Source of the DNA: an uncultured delta proteobacterium
GTDB taxonomy: Bacteria; Myxococcota_A; Polyangia; Polyangiales; Polyangiaceae
DNA: 64,000 nt
NCBI GenBank assembly: GCA_903906315.1
Contig: CAIVJW010000048.1
Coordinates: 1 to 64,000 of the forward strand
Direction: 5' to 3'
The notes beneath the pieces were generated by a model that saw nothing but the letters and a program-made list of their open reading frames with translations, did no database searches and had not been told where the DNA came from. A program made the translations under genes and the position numbers. Below are positions 61,900 to 64,000 of the stretch, piece by piece (positions within the stretch are counted from its first letter, which is position 1; the number at the start of each line of letters is the position of its first letter).

Positions 61900-62064
61900 A
61901 TGCAGAAAGAGATCACGGTCGCCGAGTTCGCCGAGGAGCTGACTGCCCGCATCGACGGGTCGAAGGGCATCGACTGCTGCAAGGAGGAGCTGAAGAAGCT
62001 GGCCGCGCTGGCCAAGGAGCGCATGCCCGACGAGAAGATCACCGTGAACTGGAAGGACGCCTGA
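61900..62064 (+). CDS. Small 54-residue Cys-Cys protein
   Basis: ATG 61900 follows AAAGGA by eight bases. The predicted protein is acidic and largely helical, with a single Cys26-Cys27 pair in SKGIDCCKEE and an ending in WKDA. It lies 41 bp after the transporter in the same direction. No family is recognised. It might be a metalloid-binding carrier or a second substrate; its ending is unlike the 43-residue peptide and it lacks a leader-like Ala/Pro stretch. Confidence 0.65.
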   Translation: MQKEITVAEFAEELTARIDGSKGIDCCKEELKKLAALAKERMPDEKITVNWKDA

Positions 62065-62298
62065 CCCGCGTCGCGCCCCTCGAGGCGCGATGAGGAGCAC
62101 GCCCGGGGACGGCGCGCCGGACGTGGCGCGGGAGAACGCCCACACGCCCATCGCGTCGTCCTCGAGGCGACTCCACCGCGCGTGCGGCGGCCGAGTCCCC
62201 GATGCGCCGGACCGAGGAGCCCGCCCCGCCCCTCGTCGACCTCGTCGACGCGAGACGGGACGACCGCGAACGCCTCGACGGCGACCCTGCCCCGAGCA

Positions 62299-62317
62299 AG
62301 AGCCGAGCTCCGGCTCT
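62299..62317. terminator. Possible hairpin terminator between convergent operons
   Basis: AGAGCCG (62299-62305) pairs with CGGCTCT (62311-62317) around a five-base loop. It lies in the 305-bp gap between the end of the ArsM/radical SAM operon and the convergent rhodanese. No T-run follows on either strand, so Rho-independent function is uncertain. The rest of 62065-62369 holds no gene I can support. Confidence 0.35.
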
Positions 62318-62369
62318 CTCGGCTGTTCGAGACAGACCCCTCCCGCGCCCCTTCTCGGAGAGGGTCGGG

Positions 62370-62639
62370 CTAGCGCGGCATGTCTCCGAGTCCGCCCGCG
62401 TTCACGACGTCCGTGTAGCCGGCCTGAAGCAGCATGCGCGCGGCGGTCGCGCTGCGGCCACCGGACGCGCAATACACGACGACGGGCTTGTCCTTGGAGA
62501 TCTCGCCCATGCGGGCGCCCAGCGACTGCACAGGGATGTTCACCGCGCCGGGATAGGCGCCGTCCCGGAACTCGTCCGGGGTGCGCACGTCGACGATCTT
62601 CGCTCCAGCCTTGATTCGATCCATCACCGGGTCAGCCAC
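62370..62639 (-). CDS. Rhodanese-domain protein (small, GlpE-like)
   Basis: An 89-residue single rhodanese domain from GTG 62639, preceded by AAGGAG eight bases upstream; the open frame further upstream is unrelated. The active loop is YCASGGRS with Cys57, and the CH2A region is VDVRTPDEFRDGAYPGAVNIP. Likely a cytosolic sulfurtransferase or persulfide carrier. It converges on the ArsM/radical SAM operon; it could serve its sulfur chemistry but is not co-transcribed. Confidence 0.88.
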   Translation of the reverse strand: MADPVMDRIKAGAKIVDVRTPDEFRDGAYPGAVNIPVQSLGARMGEISKDKPVVVYCASGGRSATAARMLLQAGYTDVVNAGGLGDMPR

Positions 62640-63197
62640 GAGGTCTCTCCTTGCTTGTTGGTTGAATGAGCGCTGCCACGCCGACGGCGCGGCGCCATGA
62701 GCCGGGTATTGTGCGCGGACAGCGGTCCGCGGGCTTCGACGCGAGCCGCCCGGCGACGTCCACGACGCCGGCCGCCCGACGAGAAGGTAGCGCCCTCGCA
62801 CGTCCTCCTCGCCCCGAAATGCCCCGCCCGGAGTCGCCACCGTCGCGGTCGTCGTGTCCGCCACGCTACCTACAGAGCCAGCCGCGCGCGGTTGGGTTCG
62901 CGGGCACGCACCAGTCGGCGCCGCCGAGCTCCGTCGCGGGCGTACGAAGCGATCCCCTGGTGCTGTTCCGGAGCTCCTCGGCGGGGGACGACGCTCGTCG
63001 TCGCGGGCGTTCCGGACCCTCGCGAGGCGCTACCCGAGGCTCGCCCCGGCCCCGAGGACGCTTCGCGCAAGACTCGGCTTGCCCTCAGGCGACCCATCCC
63101 GCAGCATCGAGGCTGGGCGGGTGACCCCGCCGCGACCGGGAAGGGTTCCCAGGGTCACGGCAAAGGGCGCCCCCCCGTGGGGCCAAGGCGAGTGCAA
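62640..63197. other. Long divergent intergenic region with a nested inverted repeat
   Basis: About 560 bp separate the rhodanese and HDOD genes. No protein of recognisable type is encoded. At 63121-63158 an outer inverted repeat GTGACCC/GGGTCAC encloses an inner GGGAA/TTCCC, 40-80 bp before the HDOD start; it could be an operator or leader RNA structure. I find nothing else. Confidence 0.4.
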
Positions 63198-64000
63198 ATG
63201 GCGGTAGTTCGGCACAGCGACTCTTCGACGCACGCCTCGCCAGCCCACGGCCCTCGGGACCTGCTCGCGCCGCTCACGCTCGGCGAGCGATCGCTGCTCG
63301 ACCGCTTGCTCCTGAGGATGGAACGGCGCGGCGACTTCCCGGCCTTCGCGCGCAACGTCACGACCGTCAGCCGGAAGGCTGACTTCGCCAGCTCCTACTC
63401 GGCCTCGCAGCTGAGCGAGGAGATCCTCCGCGACTACGGGCTCACGGCGAAGCTGCTCCGAGTCGTGAACACTTCGTATCACGACCGCCTCGGCAGGCGC
63501 GTCACCAAGGTCTCGCGCGCGGTCGTCTTGCTCGGCTTCGACAAGGTGCGCTCGGTCGCGCTCGGCATCGCGCTCCACAAGCCCACCGGCGAGCTGAGCT
63601 CACCGCCCGAGGTTGCCGAAAACGCCATCGACGCGCTCGCTTGCGGCGAGATCGCGCGCCGCCTCGCGCGGTCGGTCGGCCTGAAGGACGCAGAGGAGGC
63701 GCACGTCTGCGCCATGTACCGCGACCTCGGCCGCCACCTCGTCGCGCACTACCTCCCGGACGACCACGCGAAGATCCAGGAGCTCGTCCGCCTCGAGGCC
63801 ATCGACCACGAGGTCGCCGCGGCGCGCGTGCTCGGCATCTCCACCCGGCGCATCGGCGTCGGCCTCGTGCGCACCTGGCGGCTGCCGGAGCGCCTCGCTC
63901 ACAGCATGGTTCCCGCCGACTCGACGACGCGCGCCGATCTCGACGACGACCGCCTGCGCCTCGTGTCGACGTTCTCGCACGAGCTCCACGAGCTGGTGGC
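63198..64000 (+). CDS. HDOD-domain signalling protein, 3' truncated by window
   Basis: The frame is open from ATG 63198 to the window end, giving 267 residues. An HDOD fold covers about residues 25-240: SLLDRLLLRMERRGDFP, LTAKLLRVVNTSYH and KVSRAVVLLGFDKVRS are typical, followed by helices carrying RRLARSVGL and AEEAHVCAMYRDLG. HDOD proteins are HD-GYP relatives without phosphodiesterase residues and act as scaffolds in bacterial signalling, including c-di-GMP networks. The 3' part, possibly with an additional output domain, is outside the window. Confidence 0.85.
   Translation, partial: MAVVRHSDSSTHASPAHGPRDLLAPLTLGERSLLDRLLLRMERRGDFPAFARNVTTVSRKADFASSYSASQLSEEILRDYGLTAKLLRVVNTSYHDRLGRRVTKVSRAVVLLGFDKVRSVALGIALHKPTGELSSPPEVAENAIDALACGEIARRLARSVGLKDAEEAHVCAMYRDLGRHLVAHYLPDDHAKIQELVRLEAIDHEVAAARVLGISTRRIGVGLVRTWRLPERLAHSMVPADSTTRADLDDDRLRLVSTFSHELHELV

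Noticed and set aside
1-64000. tRNA, rRNA, CRISPR arrays, insertion sequences, prophage
   Set aside because: I looked for conserved tRNA arms, repeat-spacer patterns, transposase motifs and integrases on both strands and found none that I could support.

Overview
This window is very GC-rich chromosomal DNA from what looks like a myxobacterium, most likely of the Sorangium/Polyangium branch (Polyangiales). Three things support this: a multidomain PUFA synthase ending in an acyltransferase, a secreted metalloprotease with DUF4215-type disulfide repeats and a MYXO-CTERM tail, and a high density of Ser/Thr kinases, PEGA/TPR proteins and mosaic signalling proteins. Codon third positions are nearly all G or C, so long open frames in the other five frames are mostly shadows. 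I saw no rRNA, tRNA, CRISPR array, phage or insertion sequence.

Layout. 1-11.8 kb: 3' end of a pfa2-like PUFA synthase gene (two ACPs, KR, DH) and a complete pfa3-like gene (KS, CLF, AT, FabA-like DHs, PKS-like DH, 1-acylglycerol-phosphate acyltransferase). 11.8-13.9 kb: remnant of a hexapeptide acyltransferase, NADP-type glutamate dehydrogenase, and a terminator. 14-20.1 kb: a receiver/PEP-synthase-like protein and a convergent secreted metalloprotease. 20.4-24.9 kb (minus): tightly coupled signalling operon of two paralogous STAS-like proteins, a hybrid histidine kinase, and a REC-GGDEF-like-Ser/Thr kinase fusion. 25.3-32.3 kb (minus): Cus-type heavy-metal efflux operon whose RND pump gene carries a frameshift. 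32.4-45 kb: rhodanese, NTPase-like protein, a kinase/PEGA/lipoprotein operon, esterase lipoprotein, thioredoxin, an FHA-GYF-ABCG transporter, and a PilB-like protein without its ATPase core.

45.1-54.1 kb (minus) is one of two stand-out loci. A CheY, a CheX-type phosphatase, a giant CheA-like kinase with an N-terminal Rieske-like domain and PAS domains, a group-2-type [NiFe]-hydrogenase (small and large subunit), its maturation protease and a REC-GGEEF diguanylate cyclase lie in one direction with short gaps or overlaps. The parsimonious reading is a hydrogen- or redox-responsive phosphorelay with c-di-GMP output.

56.4-62.1 kb (plus) is the other. An ArsM-like methyltransferase with the paired arsenic-site cysteines, a 43-residue Cys-containing peptide, a radical SAM/SPASM enzyme, a thioredoxin-thioredoxin reductase fusion, an OPT-family transporter and a 54-residue Cys-Cys protein form a probable operon. 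This resembles a peptide-modification (RiPP-like) pathway linked to arsenic or thiol chemistry; that function is inference. A minus-strand rhodanese and the 5' part of an HDOD gene close the window.

Many gene pairs overlap by GTGA or ATGA, so translational coupling is common. Functional calls rest on motifs read by eye; no database search was possible.
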